Shown one piece after another: positions 17,257 to 27,174 of a stretch of DNA of 64,000 nt. The translations under genes were made by a program, and so were the position numbers. Source of the stretch: Mucilaginibacter galii. Its GTDB lineage: Bacteria; Bacteroidota; Bacteroidia; Sphingobacteriales; Sphingobacteriaceae. Numbering within the stretch: position 1 is the first letter of the stretch; each line of letters opens with the position of its first letter. A model generated the notes under the pieces. The model worked only from the letters and a program-made list of their open reading frames with translations. It made no database searches and was not told the DNA's origin. The stretch lies in assembly GCF_014635825.1 (NCBI RefSeq), contig NZ_BMDO01000002.1, positions 186,001 to 250,000 on the forward strand. The letters run 5' to 3'.

Positions 17257-20200
17257 ATGAAAAAAATTTTACAAGGTTTTTTATGCGCTTTGCTATTGAT
17301 AGGATCCCAAGCCTATGCACAAAGTCAAGTGTCCGGTAGGGTAACCGGAAAAGATGACGGTCTTCCGTTAGCTGGAGTAAGTGTAACTACTAAAGGAACA
17401 AAAACAGGTACACAAACTGGCCCAGATGGTCGCTACGTAATCAACGTTCAGTCTGGCACAACATTGGTTTTTTCATTTATAGGATACGTAACGCAAGAAG
17501 CTTCTGCATCAGCAAATTTAAATATTGCTTTAGTTTCTGCGCCTAACCAACTAAATGATGTGGTTGTTGTGCCGTTTGGTACGGCTAAACGAGAAACTTT
17601 TGTGGGTGCTGCTGGTGTGGTAACTGCAAAAGATTTTGCGCAAAGACCCATTAGTAATGTGTCAAATGCGTTAACAGCCGTTTCACCCGGTGTACAAGTT
17701 GGTTCAACTAATGGCGCGCCCGGATCAGGTCTTGCTATACGTATTCGTGGATTTGGTTCAATCAATGCATCAAACAATCCTCTTTACATTATTGATGGTG
17801 CACAAAATGAAAATTCTATAGCTAATTTAAATCCTGATGATGTTGAGTCCATATCTGTATTGAAAGATGCATCATCAACAGCACTTTATGGTGCAAAGGC
17901 AGCAAATGGTGTAGTAATTATTACCACCAAAAAGGGTAGGAAAAACAATGGTCAGCTAAGTGTTAGAGCTTTACAGGGCTTATCATACCGCGGCGTTCCT
18001 GAATATGACTTAATGAATGCCTATCAATACTATCCAACAGAGTGGATGGCATTGCGTAATAGTTTAGTAACAAGTGGTATATCAAGAGAAAATGCTAATA
18101 TTTTAGCATCAGGCTTAGGCACGCGCGATGCTTTAAACAGGCAGGTTTTTAATGGTTCTAACTACCTTGATGTGTCACAAACTTTAGGTTCGGTAATTGC
18201 AAATGGTGTTTACACACAAAGCAATAACCCTTTCAGTGGTGTAGCCTCAAATCAAATTGTTGACGTGAATGGCAATCTGAATCCTAATGCTGTGTTACGT
18301 TATGATAACATGGATTGGACAGATGTTATCAAGCGTGTAGGTAGACGTGGAGATTACGGCTTAAATTACAGTGGCGGAAATGACAAAAGCGATTATTTTG
18401 TTTCGTTAGGGTATCTTAATGAGCAAGGTTTCACTATTAAGTCGGATTACGGTCGTTTCACAGGTCGTATTAATGTTAATCACCAGGCAACAAGTTGGTT
18501 GAAAACAGGTTTAAACATAAATGGTGCAATTACGAAGTCAAATCAAGCTAATGATGGCACAAGCGGTAGTATTATTAACCCGTTCAACTTTAGTCGTAGT
18601 ATTGGTCCGGTTTATCCAGTTTATGCTTACAATGCAGCATCTGGTGCACCATTGTTTGATGCTCTTGGTATGCGGGTTTATGATACCGGATCATTAAATG
18701 CTTTGGGTGTAACAAGCCGCCCAGTTTTACAAGGAAGACACATTTTACAAGAAACGCTTTTGAATGATAACTCATTCAGGAGAAATGTATTTGGTGCCCG
18801 TACTTATGGTGAAATCTCGTTTTTAAAACACTTTAAATTTACAGCCAATGCGGCAGTAGATATTAGTAATAACTATTCATCATCTTATCAAAACCCAATT
18901 GTTGGTGATGGATCTCCTGGTGGACGTTCAAGCAAAACTTATGATTTGTCAACTTCTTACAATGTTCAACAGTTATTAAACTATGATCAAACTTTTGGGA
19001 TGCACCATGTAACAGCATTGGTTGGTCATGAAAATTATTCAAGAAAAACAGATCAGTTATACGGTTTCAAAACGCAGATCAATGCAGAAGGAAACACTGA
19101 ATTAATTAACTTCAGCACAACATCTAGCTTGTACTCATATCAAGATAATGATAAATCTGAAGGTTTTTTTGGTAGCGTTAATTACAATCAGAAATATTTA
19201 TTCGCTGCATCTGTGCGCCGCGACGCAAGCTCAAGGTTTGCAAGAGATGCTCGTTGGGGAACATTTGGTTCTGTAGGTTTAGGGTGGAGAATAGACAAGG
19301 AAGACTTCTTGAAAAGCGTTTCTTGGATAGACATGTTAAAACTGCGCAGTAGCTATGGTACAACTGGTAACTATCAAACATTGACCTCTGGTGGTGGTAT
19401 TTCGTTATATCCTTATCAAAGCTTGTATGATATAAACCCTAATGCTACAGAAAATGGATATACACAATCTACACTTGTTGGTAATAATAACTTAAAGTGG
19501 GAGGTAAACAAAACTCTTGATATCGCATTGGAGTTTGGCATGTTTAAAAATCGTTTAACCGGTAGCTTCGAGGTTTATGACAAACGTTCGTCAAACTTGT
19601 TGTTTTTGGTGCCTCTTCCTGTTTCAAGCGGTGTAATTAACACCTACCAAAATATTGGTACAATGTATAACAGAGGTGTTGAGGTAAACTTAGGTGGTGA
19701 CCCTGTAAGGTTGAAAGATTTTGTGTGGAATATCAATGTTAATGCAGCTACTGTAAAGAACAGAATCACTAAAATGCCTGATAATCAGCCAACAATTGTT
19801 TCTGGTACCAAGAGATTAGAGGTAGGTCATGGTATATATGACTATTATCTTCGTCGCTACAAAGGTGTAGATCCAGCAGATGGTTCGGCATTGTATGAGC
19901 CTTTAGATGGAGCTACCGGAACTACTTTAAGGACAATTAATGGTGTGGTTTATACAACAGCTATAGCTAACGCAAAGCAAGATTACACAGGTACCTCTGC
20001 AATTCCAGATGTATATGGATCTATTGTAAATACCTTTACATACAAAGGTCTTAGCTTAAACATTGGATTGAACTATGGTTTAGGCGGACAGTTTTATGAT
20101 TCAAACTACCAAAGCTTAATGACTCAAGGTTCGGTTTTAGGTAGTGCATTACACGTTGACATGTTGAAATCATGGAAAAATCCAGGCGATATAACTGATA

Positions 20201-20496
20201 TTCCAAGAATTGATGCAGCTGGCGCGAGTGTTACCAATCTTTATGCTACTTCCGATCGGTGGTTAACTACAGCATCTTATTTAACAATTCGTAACGCCAC
20301 GTTATCATATAATGTTCCAAGCAAATTTGCTTCAAAATTGCGCATTAAAAACGTACGTGTATTCGCATCGGGCGAAAATCTGTACCAGTTTTCGGCCAGA
20401 AGGGGCTTAGATGCAACTCAAGGGTTTACTGGTACTAACTCAAATGTGTATGTACCCGCCCGTGTATTAAGTATTGGATTAAACGCATCATTATAA
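17257..20496 (+). CDS. SusC/RagA-type TonB-dependent outer-membrane transporter (pair 2)
   Basis: The 1079-residue protein is a paralogue of the preceding SusC. The signal peptides are nearly identical ('LLLIGSQAYAQ') and the beta-sandwich has the same 'VTGKDDGLPLAGVSV' opening. Plug features are 'ALTAVSPGVQVGS', 'IRIRGFGSINASNNPLYIIDGA' and 'SISVLKDASSTALYGAKAANGVVIITTKKG'. The barrel has diverged strongly, indicating a different ligand. There is no STN domain. The SusD gene follows after 13 bases, and no enzyme gene is attached. Confidence 0.95.
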   Translation: MKKILQGFLCALLLIGSQAYAQSQVSGRVTGKDDGLPLAGVSVTTKGTKTGTQTGPDGRYVINVQSGTTLVFSFIGYVTQEASASANLNIALVSAPNQLNDVVVVPFGTAKRETFVGAAGVVTAKDFAQRPISNVSNALTAVSPGVQVGSTNGAPGSGLAIRIRGFGSINASNNPLYIIDGAQNENSIANLNPDDVESISVLKDASSTALYGAKAANGVVIITTKKGRKNNGQLSVRALQGLSYRGVPEYDLMNAYQYYPTEWMALRNSLVTSGISRENANILASGLGTRDALNRQVFNGSNYLDVSQTLGSVIANGVYTQSNNPFSGVASNQIVDVNGNLNPNAVLRYDNMDWTDVIKRVGRRGDYGLNYSGGNDKSDYFVSLGYLNEQGFTIKSDYGRFTGRINVNHQATSWLKTGLNINGAITKSNQANDGTSGSIINPFNFSRSIGPVYPVYAYNAASGAPLFDALGMRVYDTGSLNALGVTSRPVLQGRHILQETLLNDNSFRRNVFGARTYGEISFLKHFKFTANAAVDISNNYSSSYQNPIVGDGSPGGRSSKTYDLSTSYNVQQLLNYDQTFGMHHVTALVGHENYSRKTDQLYGFKTQINAEGNTELINFSTTSSLYSYQDNDKSEGFFGSVNYNQKYLFAASVRRDASSRFARDARWGTFGSVGLGWRIDKEDFLKSVSWIDMLKLRSSYGTTGNYQTLTSGGGISLYPYQSLYDINPNATENGYTQSTLVGNNNLKWEVNKTLDIALEFGMFKNRLTGSFEVYDKRSSNLLFLVPLPVSSGVINTYQNIGTMYNRGVEVNLGGDPVRLKDFVWNINVNAATVKNRITKMPDNQPTIVSGTKRLEVGHGIYDYYLRRYKGVDPADGSALYEPLDGATGTTLRTINGVVYTTAIANAKQDYTGTSAIPDVYGSIVNTFTYKGLSLNIGLNYGLGGQFYDSNYQSLMTQGSVLGSALHVDMLKSWKNPGDITDIPRIDAAGASVTNLYATSDRWLTTASYLTIRNATLSYNVPSKFASKLRIKNVRVFASGENLYQFSARRGLDATQGFTGTNSNVYVPARVLSIGLNASL

Positions 20497-20509
20497 TAAA
20501 TTAAGAAAG

Positions 20510-22000
20510 ATGAAAAAAATAATTTTCAGTTTCACAGTATTCATGGCTGGCTTCCTAATATTGCCGTCATGCTCAAAAGAATATTTGGATACGGCACCAA
20601 CCGATGCTGTATCATCAAGTACCGTATTTACTACCACCACTAATGCATTAGCGGCATTAAATGGTATGTATCGTGCTATGTACATTCAATACAGTAATCA
20701 GGATGAAGGTGGCGAAGGTTCTATAATGATTGATATGGACGTTATGGGCGAAGATGTAGTATTTAATTCTGCAGGAGGTTATGTAGCTCAAATGCGCTAT
20801 GTAACAAATCGTACCATTACCAGTGCTCATTTATATTTTGTATACAGATATTATTACAAATTAATATCTAATGCGAACGCAATTATTGAAGGCATTGATG
20901 GTGCCTCGGGGCCAACTGCTGATAAAAACCAAATTAAAGGTGAGGCATTAGCAATGCGCGCCTATGCTCATTTTAAGTTGGTTCAGATGTTTGGTAAACG
21001 TTATAATGCTGCAGCAAAACCTAATTCACAATTAGGTATACCTCTTAATATTACCACCAAGGTAGATCCTCTTCCGCGTTCGACTGTTGAAGAAGTTTAT
21101 ACACAAATAAATAGCGATTTAGATGCAGCTATGGGTTTGTTGACAAGTGCAACAGCACGCATAGGTTTGTCTCACATTAACATCAACGTTGCAAGAGGAA
21201 TAAAGGCTCGTGTTGCTTTAGCCCAACAAGATTATGCAACTGCGGCAACTATGGCTTCTGCTGCTATTTCTGGTGTTGGAACCGGCAATTCATTAATGTC
21301 AAGCGCTCAATATTTCCAAGGATTCAATACTGTTAATAATCCTGAATGGATTTGGGGAATCAGACACCAGTCTGACCAGCCTTTGTATTTCTACGACTTC
21401 TTTGCTTACATGTCTGCAAATTTTGGTTCAAGTAACATACGTTCTAATCCCAAAAGCATTAGTAGTAAATTATATAATTTAATTTCACCAACAGACATCA
21501 GAAAAGGTTTATGGGATCCAACAGGTTCTAATACCGCTTTCCCTGTACCCTCAGCTCCATCTGGTTCAAGATTTCCTTATATGCATAGAAAATTCTTAGC
21601 TGTATCTACTGATAGCGCTAATGATTTGCCTTTAATGCGTTTATCTGAGCTTTATTTAATAGTAGCAGAAGCAAATGCACGTTTAGGTAAAGATGCAGAT
21701 GCCCAGAATGCCCTCTTCACTCTTGCAAAACAGAGAGATCCTAGTTATGTAAAATCTACATCTACAGGTACTACTCTGGCAGAGGAGGTAATGGTTCAAA
21801 GACGTGTAGAACTGTGGGGTGAAGGCTTTCGATACGGAGATTTGAAGCGTCTGAATTTAACTTTAGACCGTACAGGCAGCAATCACACAGCTACCATAGC
21901 AACGGTGTTAACATTGGCTCCTGGCGATGTAAGATGGGAGTGGTTGTTTCCTCAAACCGAAACAAACTCAAATCCTTTAATTGTTCAAAACCCAATTTAA
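20510..22000 (+). CDS. SusD/RagB-type surface lipoprotein (pair 2)
   Basis: The product has 496 residues, lipobox 'LPSC' with Cys21, and the standard 'SKEYLDTAPTDAVSSSTVF' N-terminus. Residues 130-170 hold 'IKGEALAMRAYAHFKLVQMFGKRYN', the conserved SusD helix motif. The C-terminal signature is 'PLMRLSELYLIVAEANARLG', 'RRVELWGEGFRYGDLKRL' and 'WLFPQTE'. It belongs to the classical RagB/SusD branch, unlike the SusD of pair 1, so the two loci are not simple copies. It acts as the substrate-capturing lid of the upstream SusC. A strong terminator follows. Confidence 0.94.
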   Translation: MKKIIFSFTVFMAGFLILPSCSKEYLDTAPTDAVSSSTVFTTTTNALAALNGMYRAMYIQYSNQDEGGEGSIMIDMDVMGEDVVFNSAGGYVAQMRYVTNRTITSAHLYFVYRYYYKLISNANAIIEGIDGASGPTADKNQIKGEALAMRAYAHFKLVQMFGKRYNAAAKPNSQLGIPLNITTKVDPLPRSTVEEVYTQINSDLDAAMGLLTSATARIGLSHININVARGIKARVALAQQDYATAATMASAAISGVGTGNSLMSSAQYFQGFNTVNNPEWIWGIRHQSDQPLYFYDFFAYMSANFGSSNIRSNPKSISSKLYNLISPTDIRKGLWDPTGSNTAFPVPSAPSGSRFPYMHRKFLAVSTDSANDLPLMRLSELYLIVAEANARLGKDADAQNALFTLAKQRDPSYVKSTSTGTTLAEEVMVQRRVELWGEGFRYGDLKRLNLTLDRTGSNHTATIATVLTLAPGDVRWEWLFPQTETNSNPLIVQNPI

Positions 22001-22014
22001 CAATAACAAAAAAA

Positions 22015-22046
22015 GCGCCGCTCCCATTCAGAGCGGCGCTTTTCTT
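22015..22046 (+). terminator. Terminator after SusC/SusD pair 2
   Basis: Perfect ten-base arms AGCGCCGCTC and GAGCGGCGCT (22015-22024 and 22032-22041) enclose a seven-base loop and precede a T-rich tail. It separates the SusCD pair from the convergent carboxypeptidase gene and could serve both strands. Confidence 0.85.
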
Positions 22047-22059
22047 GTTATTGTTTTTG

Positions 22060-22959
22060 CTATAAATACTTAAGTATACTTAGTTCGTAAGTAATACTTA
22101 AGTTTACTCCCATCCCCATTACCAGCGCCCAATTGTCCCTGACATGCCCTGCCGGGAAATCAAAACAAACGGGATAGTCATATTCTTCCACAATAGCCCT
22201 GATAATTTCCTGAGCCGTTTGGCCAAAGGGAATATCATTGTCTTTTAGATCGGTAAAGCCGCCTACAATGAGGCCTGCCAGGTTTTTGAGCTTGCCTGCA
22301 CGTTTTAGGGTATACAGCATCCGGTCTATGGAGTAGAGGTACTCGCCTACATCCTCCATAAATAAAATCTTACCATCATAATGGTAGTCAGATACCGAGC
22401 CTGAGAGGGATAGCAGGATAGCTAAATTTCCACCAATGAGCACACCTTCAGCATGGCCCGTCCGGTTTAGTGGGTGAGGGGCAATCTCATACGTGAGTTC
22501 TTGTCCAAAAAGTGCTTTGCGCAAGGTTTCTAACGATGGCCCTGTGGCATCGGGTATGTTAACGGGCATTTGTCCGTGTATGGTTTGCAGGTGGTAATTG
22601 GTAAATAAATGCGCATGCAGTACGGTAATATCACTAAAGCCAATGATCCATTTAGGATGAGTAGTTAATCGGCTAAAATTTACTTGGTCAATAATGCGTA
22701 CCGTACCGTAGCCACCACGGGCGGCAAATATGGCTTTAATGCTGTCGTCATTCACATAGCGCTGCAGGTCTTGCGCGCGTAGCTCATCATCGCCGGCAAA
22801 CTGGTAGTACTCGGCCGTTACCGTTTCGCCCAAAACTACTTCTAATCCCCACGACTGTAGCAGGGCTACGGCATCGTCCATGGGCTGTGGTAATTTCTTA
22901 GCCGGGCATACAATGGCCACGCGGTCGCCTTTTTGAAGATATGGAGGAGTTATGCTCAT
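22060..22959 (-). CDS. LD-carboxypeptidase (peptidase S66)
   Basis: The family removes the terminal D-Ala from murein tetrapeptides during peptidoglycan recycling. The 299 residues show the family order: 'PPYLQKGDRVAIVCPAKKL' at the start, 'AIFAARGGYGTVRIID', then 'IGFSDITVLHAHLF' with the nucleophilic Ser. 'TIHGQM', 'LIGGNLAILLSLSGS' and 'ILFMEDVGEYLYSIDRML' follow, carrying the catalytic Glu. A His near 'FPAGHVRDN' completes the Ser-Glu-His triad. There is no signal peptide, which fits a cytoplasmic recycling enzyme. The gene is divergent from metG. Confidence 0.92.
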   Translation of the reverse strand: MSITPPYLQKGDRVAIVCPAKKLPQPMDDAVALLQSWGLEVVLGETVTAEYYQFAGDDELRAQDLQRYVNDDSIKAIFAARGGYGTVRIIDQVNFSRLTTHPKWIIGFSDITVLHAHLFTNYHLQTIHGQMPVNIPDATGPSLETLRKALFGQELTYEIAPHPLNRTGHAEGVLIGGNLAILLSLSGSVSDYHYDGKILFMEDVGEYLYSIDRMLYTLKRAGKLKNLAGLIVGGFTDLKDNDIPFGQTAQEIIRAIVEEYDYPVCFDFPAGHVRDNWALVMGMGVNLSITYELSILKYL

Positions 22960-23000
22960 ATTGAATTATCTTTGCAAAATAAAGAAAGAGAATTACAATT

Positions 23001-25064
23001 TTGGAAGCTCAACAATATAAACGCTATACTATTACCGCGGCCTTGCCTTATGCCAACGGCCCTAAACATATTGGTCACCTGGCCGGTGCCTACATTCCTG
23101 CCGATTTATATGCCCGTTACCTGCGCCTTAAACGTAAAGACGTGGTGTTCGTTTGCGGGTCAGACGAGCATGGTACTGCCATAGCTAACCAGGCCATGAA
23201 AGAGGGTACCACACCGCGCGCCATTATTGATAAGTACCATGAGCTGATCAAGTATTGCTTCGATAAACTCGGCATATCGTTCGATATTTACCACCGTACC
23301 AGCGAGCCCATTCATCATGAAACGGCTCAGGATTTTTTCACCAATCTGAACGATAAAGGCTGTTTTGAAGAACAGGAATCGGAGCAGTATTATGATGAGC
23401 AGGCCGGCGCTTTTTTGGCCGACCGCTATATTATAGGTACATGCCCGGTTTGTGCTAACGATAATGCCTACGGTGACCAGTGCGAAAAATGCGGAAGCTC
23501 GTTAAGCCCTGATGAATTGATAGACCCACGCTCTACCCTGAGCGGTGACAAACCGGTAAAGCGCTTAACCAAACACTGGTACCTCCCCTTAAATAAATAC
23601 GAAAGTTTTTTGGGCGACTGGATCCTGAAACAGCATGCCAAAGACTGGAAAACTAACGTTTACGGACAGTGTAAAAGCTGGATAGATGGCGGCCTGCACC
23701 CACGTGCCGTAACCCGCGATTTAGACTGGGGTATCAAAGTACCTGTAGAAGGTGCCGATGGCAAAGTGCTGTATGTGTGGTTTGATGCACCCATAGGCTA
23801 TATATCGGCCACTAAACAATGGGCTATTGATAACGATAAAGACTGGAAGCTGTACTGGCAAGACAAGGAAAGTAAGCTGGTTCACTTTATAGGTAAAGAC
23901 AATATTGTGTTCCATTGTATCGTGTTCCCGGCTATGCTGAAGGCACATGGTGAGTTCATTTTGCCCGATAACGTGCCCGCTAACGAGTTTATGAATCTGG
24001 AAGGCGATAAAATGTCGACCAGCCGTGGCTGGAGCGTAGAAATGCATGAGTACCTTGAAACTTTCCCCGATAAGGTGGATGAATTGCGTTATTATTTAAC
24101 GGCTATTGCCCCCGAAACCAGCGACAGCGAGTTTACCTGGAAAGATTACCAGGCTCGTGTAAACAACGAGCTGGTAGCCATATTAGGCAATTTGGTTAAC
24201 CGGGTAATGATCTTAATGCATAAGTTCTTTGACGGTAAGATAACTGCGGAAACTGCGCAAGTTACCCTGACCGACGCTACGCTGAATACCGAAGTAGCCC
24301 GCCTTTACGATGAACTGGAACAAAGTTTTGAAAGCTACAAGTTTCGCCAGGCGCAGCAAATTGTAATGGAAATTGCCCGTTTAGGTAACCGCTACTTAAC
24401 CGAACAGGAGCCTTGGAAAACGTTCAAAACCAATCCTGAAGCTGCCCGTGAAGCTTTGCATAACTGTTTAGTACTGATGGGGCATATTGCAGGTTGTTTG
24501 CAACCGTTTTTACCGGGCACAGCCAAGAAAATTTTACACATGCTCAACTGGCCTGCAGATACTATTTACTTTGATCAGGAGATAACGTTTCAGAGCGGTC
24601 ACCAGTTAAATACCGCATCTTTATTGTTTGAAAAACTGGAAGATGAGGTTATAGAAAAGCAGATTCAAAAACTGATTAGCAAAAAACAAGCATTGGAAAC
24701 TACTATTGAAGAAACCACACCCGTGCAACCGGCTAAACCAAATGTGACTTTCGATCAGTTTGCTACGATGGATATCCGTGTGGGTACCATTTTAACCGCC
24801 GAAAAGGTAGCCAAAACCAAAAAACTGGTAAAACTAACTATCGATACCGGGCTTGATCAGCGCACGGTAGTATCGGGCATTGCCGAACATTTTGAGCCCG
24901 AGAACATTATTGGTCAGCAGGTAAGCATATTGGTTAACCTGGAGCCGCGCGAGATCAAAGGCATACTGTCGCAAGGTATGATCCTGATGGCCGAAAACGC
25001 CGAAGGCAAGTTAACCTTCGTAGCGCCAGGTGCCGATATGCATAATGGCTCGGTGATACGGTAA
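23001..25064 (+). CDS. metG: Methionyl-tRNA synthetase with C-terminal tRNA-binding domain
   Basis: The enzyme charges tRNA-Met. Its 687 residues include the HIGH motif in 'ALPYANGPKHIGHLAGAYIPADLYARYLR', a zinc-binding knuckle with paired CxxC ('CPVCANDNAYGDQCEKCG'), and the KMSKS loop as 'DKMSTSRGW'. The anticodon-binding domain follows, and residues about 575-687 are an EMAP/Trbp111-type OB domain ('FDQFATMDIRVGTILTAEKV...MILMAENAEG'). The start is TTG at 23001: an in-frame stop lies just upstream and no ATG intervenes, and 'MEAQQYKRYTIT' matches the normal N-terminus. A large hairpin follows the stop. Confidence 0.96.
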   Translation: MEAQQYKRYTITAALPYANGPKHIGHLAGAYIPADLYARYLRLKRKDVVFVCGSDEHGTAIANQAMKEGTTPRAIIDKYHELIKYCFDKLGISFDIYHRTSEPIHHETAQDFFTNLNDKGCFEEQESEQYYDEQAGAFLADRYIIGTCPVCANDNAYGDQCEKCGSSLSPDELIDPRSTLSGDKPVKRLTKHWYLPLNKYESFLGDWILKQHAKDWKTNVYGQCKSWIDGGLHPRAVTRDLDWGIKVPVEGADGKVLYVWFDAPIGYISATKQWAIDNDKDWKLYWQDKESKLVHFIGKDNIVFHCIVFPAMLKAHGEFILPDNVPANEFMNLEGDKMSTSRGWSVEMHEYLETFPDKVDELRYYLTAIAPETSDSEFTWKDYQARVNNELVAILGNLVNRVMILMHKFFDGKITAETAQVTLTDATLNTEVARLYDELEQSFESYKFRQAQQIVMEIARLGNRYLTEQEPWKTFKTNPEAAREALHNCLVLMGHIAGCLQPFLPGTAKKILHMLNWPADTIYFDQEITFQSGHQLNTASLLFEKLEDEVIEKQIQKLISKKQALETTIEETTPVQPAKPNVTFDQFATMDIRVGTILTAEKVAKTKKLVKLTIDTGLDQRTVVSGIAEHFEPENIIGQQVSILVNLEPREIKGILSQGMILMAENAEGKLTFVAPGADMHNGSVIR

Positions 25065-25072
25065 AATATTTT

Positions 25073-25128
25073 AATAGCTTGATTAAACCATGACAGCTCT
25101 TGCTTGTCATACCATTAATCAAGCTATT
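25073..25128. terminator. Large hairpin after metG
   Basis: The outer arms, built on AATAGCTTGATTAA and its complement, pair over about 14 bases. Inside, ATGACA pairs with TGTCAT around a nine-base loop, giving a two-tier stem of about 20 pairs, followed by TTATT. It lies between metG and the lipoprotein start and probably ends the metG transcript. Confidence 0.75.
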
Positions 25129-25152
25129 TATTACCTTCAACCACTTCTCGCA

Positions 25153-26016
25153 ATGAAAAATCTACTACTTCCCTCCGTTGTTCTGTTTTCAGTTATGCTT
25201 GCTTCTTGCAGCAAATATCAGGTGAACATGCTCAGCAGCACAAATGCTGTAAAGAATGAGCAAACCGGAGAATTTAACGTTGAGAACGATTCTGTAAAGA
25301 TAACTTACTCGTTTTATGGGCAAAATGCGCCCGTGGGTATACAGGTTTATAATAAATCTAATAAGCCTTTATACATAGATTGGCAAAGTTCGGCAATGGT
25401 TGTGGGCGACAAAACCATTAGTTATGCTAATAAAAATGTTCCTATTAGTGGTAACATAAATGGTGTTTCAGACACTTATTCTACAAGCAACCGTGGCAGT
25501 AATATTGCCTATCCTCAATCTACCTATACCAGCGGAAGTATTAATGCAGTAGCCAAGCTACCTGAGAGTGTGACATTTTTACCACCACATGCGAAAGGCG
25601 ATTTTAGACCTGCATATGTAACCAACGGGTTTTTGAGTGTTCCGGATACGATGTTGCACAAAGAAATTACAGGCTTTATTGAGCAATATAGTACCGTACC
25701 GGTAAATGTAAAAGTGGCAAATTTTACCAAAGAGAATTCGCCACTTGTTTTTAAAAGCTTTTTAACGTTGTACACCTTGCAAGGCAACCAGCCCAAGCCC
25801 GTACTTTACGAACAAGAATTTTTTATATCAAAACTTGTTAACAGCAGCAGTAATCCAAAAGATTTGACCGATTACCAGGTTCAGCGTGGAGATTATTTCA
25901 TTAATTCAAAAAAGACCGGTTACGCTAAAGTAATGACAGGTATTGGTATTGCAGCAGCCGTTGGAGGCGTAGCAGCAGTTGGCGCTTCGGCAGATAATAG
26001 CAATAATACTCAGTAG
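25153..26016 (+). CDS. Lipoprotein, unknown function
   Basis: The frame is open from 25090, but the convincing start is ATG at 25153, giving 287 residues with a lipobox 'MLASC' and Cys19. The earlier start would lie inside the metG hairpin. The body contains beta-rich segments ('VKITYSFYGQNAPVGIQVYNKSNKPLYIDWQSSAMVVGD') that read like an immunoglobulin-like fold. Near the C-terminus, 'VMTGIGIAAAVGGVAAVGAS' is a Gly/Ala-rich hydrophobic stretch that could be a membrane-associated helix. No family is recognised. The tRNA-Arg gene lies 76 bases downstream. Confidence 0.65.
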   Translation: MKNLLLPSVVLFSVMLASCSKYQVNMLSSTNAVKNEQTGEFNVENDSVKITYSFYGQNAPVGIQVYNKSNKPLYIDWQSSAMVVGDKTISYANKNVPISGNINGVSDTYSTSNRGSNIAYPQSTYTSGSINAVAKLPESVTFLPPHAKGDFRPAYVTNGFLSVPDTMLHKEITGFIEQYSTVPVNVKVANFTKENSPLVFKSFLTLYTLQGNQPKPVLYEQEFFISKLVNSSSNPKDLTDYQVQRGDYFINSKKTGYAKVMTGIGIAAAVGGVAAVGASADNSNNTQ

Positions 26017-26092
26017 TTAAGGAAGGTAAAGATATTACCAAGGTTGATTGGCAGGTTCGGCAAATTTTTGCATTTTTGTGCCACCATTGTTT

Positions 26093-26164
26093 GCCCCTGT
26101 AGTTCAACGGATAGAATAGAAGTTTCCTAAACTTTAGATATGAGTTCGATTCTCGTCGGGGGTA
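26093..26164 (+). tRNA. tRNA-Arg (anticodon CCU)
   Basis: This folds as a cloverleaf. The acceptor GCCCCTG pairs with CGGGGGT (two wobble pairs). The anticodon stem GAAGT/ACTTT encloses the loop TTCCTAA, placing CCT at the anticodon, which reads AGG codons. The T-arm ATGAG/CTCGT carries the TTCGATT loop. The discriminator base is A. The 3' CCA is not encoded and must be added by the cell. A terminator follows within ten bases. Confidence 0.92.
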
Positions 26165-26169
26165 CAAAG

Positions 26170-26201
26170 AAGCCTCTTAGCTTTTGCTGAGGGGCTTTTT
26201 G
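26170..26201 (+). terminator. Terminator after tRNA-Arg
   Basis: AGCCTCTTAGC pairs with GCTGAGGGGCT (one wobble, one mismatch) across a TTTT loop and is followed by a run of five T. Confidence 0.8.
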
Positions 26202-26244
26202 ATTGATTCTTTGGAAGGATTTTGGAAGAATGTAATAAACCTAT

Positions 26245-27174
26245 CTACTGGCTATATTTATTAACCAAGTCCTTGATGTAATCAGCTGCATAAACTATTG
26301 TAAGACCCGTATTGGTGTAAACCGAAGAAACTATACCAATAATCCTGTTTTTTTCATTGTGGATATTAGACTTATCCTCGGGGTATCTTCTTCTTGGTAC
26401 AACAACAGGTCCACCGCTATTACCTCCCACAATATATCCATCTAATAAAATAAGCTTGCCGTAAATCGAAGTTGTTTGGTTGTTTGCCAACATTATGGGG
26501 AGATCAAGGGTATTGACCATAGGTGAAGATATAACTGCAGACTTAATTAATGGCATACTCAATGTTACTGTGCCGATTCCAGCAGGATAGCCAATAACAA
26601 AAACCTGATCGCCGGTAAAGATATTAAATCCGGATAAATTCATCAAAGATGGCAGCAAACTTATTTCGGTTGCATAAACATCCAAATTAAAGTTTGAAGA
26701 TTGTCTTAAAAAATCCGTTACGTCAATGACAACAATATCAATCAATTGATTAGGGTAAGCATGAACCGTACTCAAGGGCACGCCTTGCGCGTTAATTAGG
26801 GGGACAATTTCAATTCGAGCTTCCTTGGATTTTGTATAAAAATTGACTTTAATATCTTTATCAAGCTTTAATGTGTCTATCAAAGACCACTGACCGACCA
26901 TGTGCTTATTCGTAACAAGAAACACCTTATAGTCGCCGCTTGGAAATTGCTTGTAAACAAAAAAGCCCGTGCCCGTTGACGAAATAACACTATCTTTTGC
27001 CAGTGACTTATTCTTTCCTTTTATCTTAATTTTTACAATATTAGACTTTGTAATTTTAACAGTGCTCAAATATGTTATATCGTCGACTTGGCCTTGTGGT
27101 TTTGAATTTGTAAAATCCTGACTATATGCAAGGCTTAGCGCAAGCGCCAGCCAAATTGTTAAAATGAATTTCAT
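26245..27174 (-). CDS. Secreted trypsin-like serine protease
   Basis: The 309-residue product has a signal peptide ending 'SLAYSQ'. The chymotrypsin-fold triad can be read: His91 in 'VFLVTNKHMVG', Asp in 'LIDIVVIDVTDF' and Ser253 in 'GGNSGGPVV'. There is no PDZ domain after the protease domain, so it differs from DegP/HtrA and resembles the stand-alone Trypsin_2 group. The reading 'GTGFFVYKQ' before the His is the usual G.GF strand. The gene lies just downstream of the tRNA-Arg terminator on the opposite strand and has low GC. The neighbours downstream are tiny unrecognised genes. The natural substrate is unknown. Confidence 0.85.
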   Translation of the reverse strand: MKFILTIWLALALSLAYSQDFTNSKPQGQVDDITYLSTVKITKSNIVKIKIKGKNKSLAKDSVISSTGTGFFVYKQFPSGDYKVFLVTNKHMVGQWSLIDTLKLDKDIKVNFYTKSKEARIEIVPLINAQGVPLSTVHAYPNQLIDIVVIDVTDFLRQSSNFNLDVYATEISLLPSLMNLSGFNIFTGDQVFVIGYPAGIGTVTLSMPLIKSAVISSPMVNTLDLPIMLANNQTTSIYGKLILLDGYIVGGNSGGPVVVPRRRYPEDKSNIHNEKNRIIGIVSSVYTNTGLTIVYAADYIKDLVNKYSQ

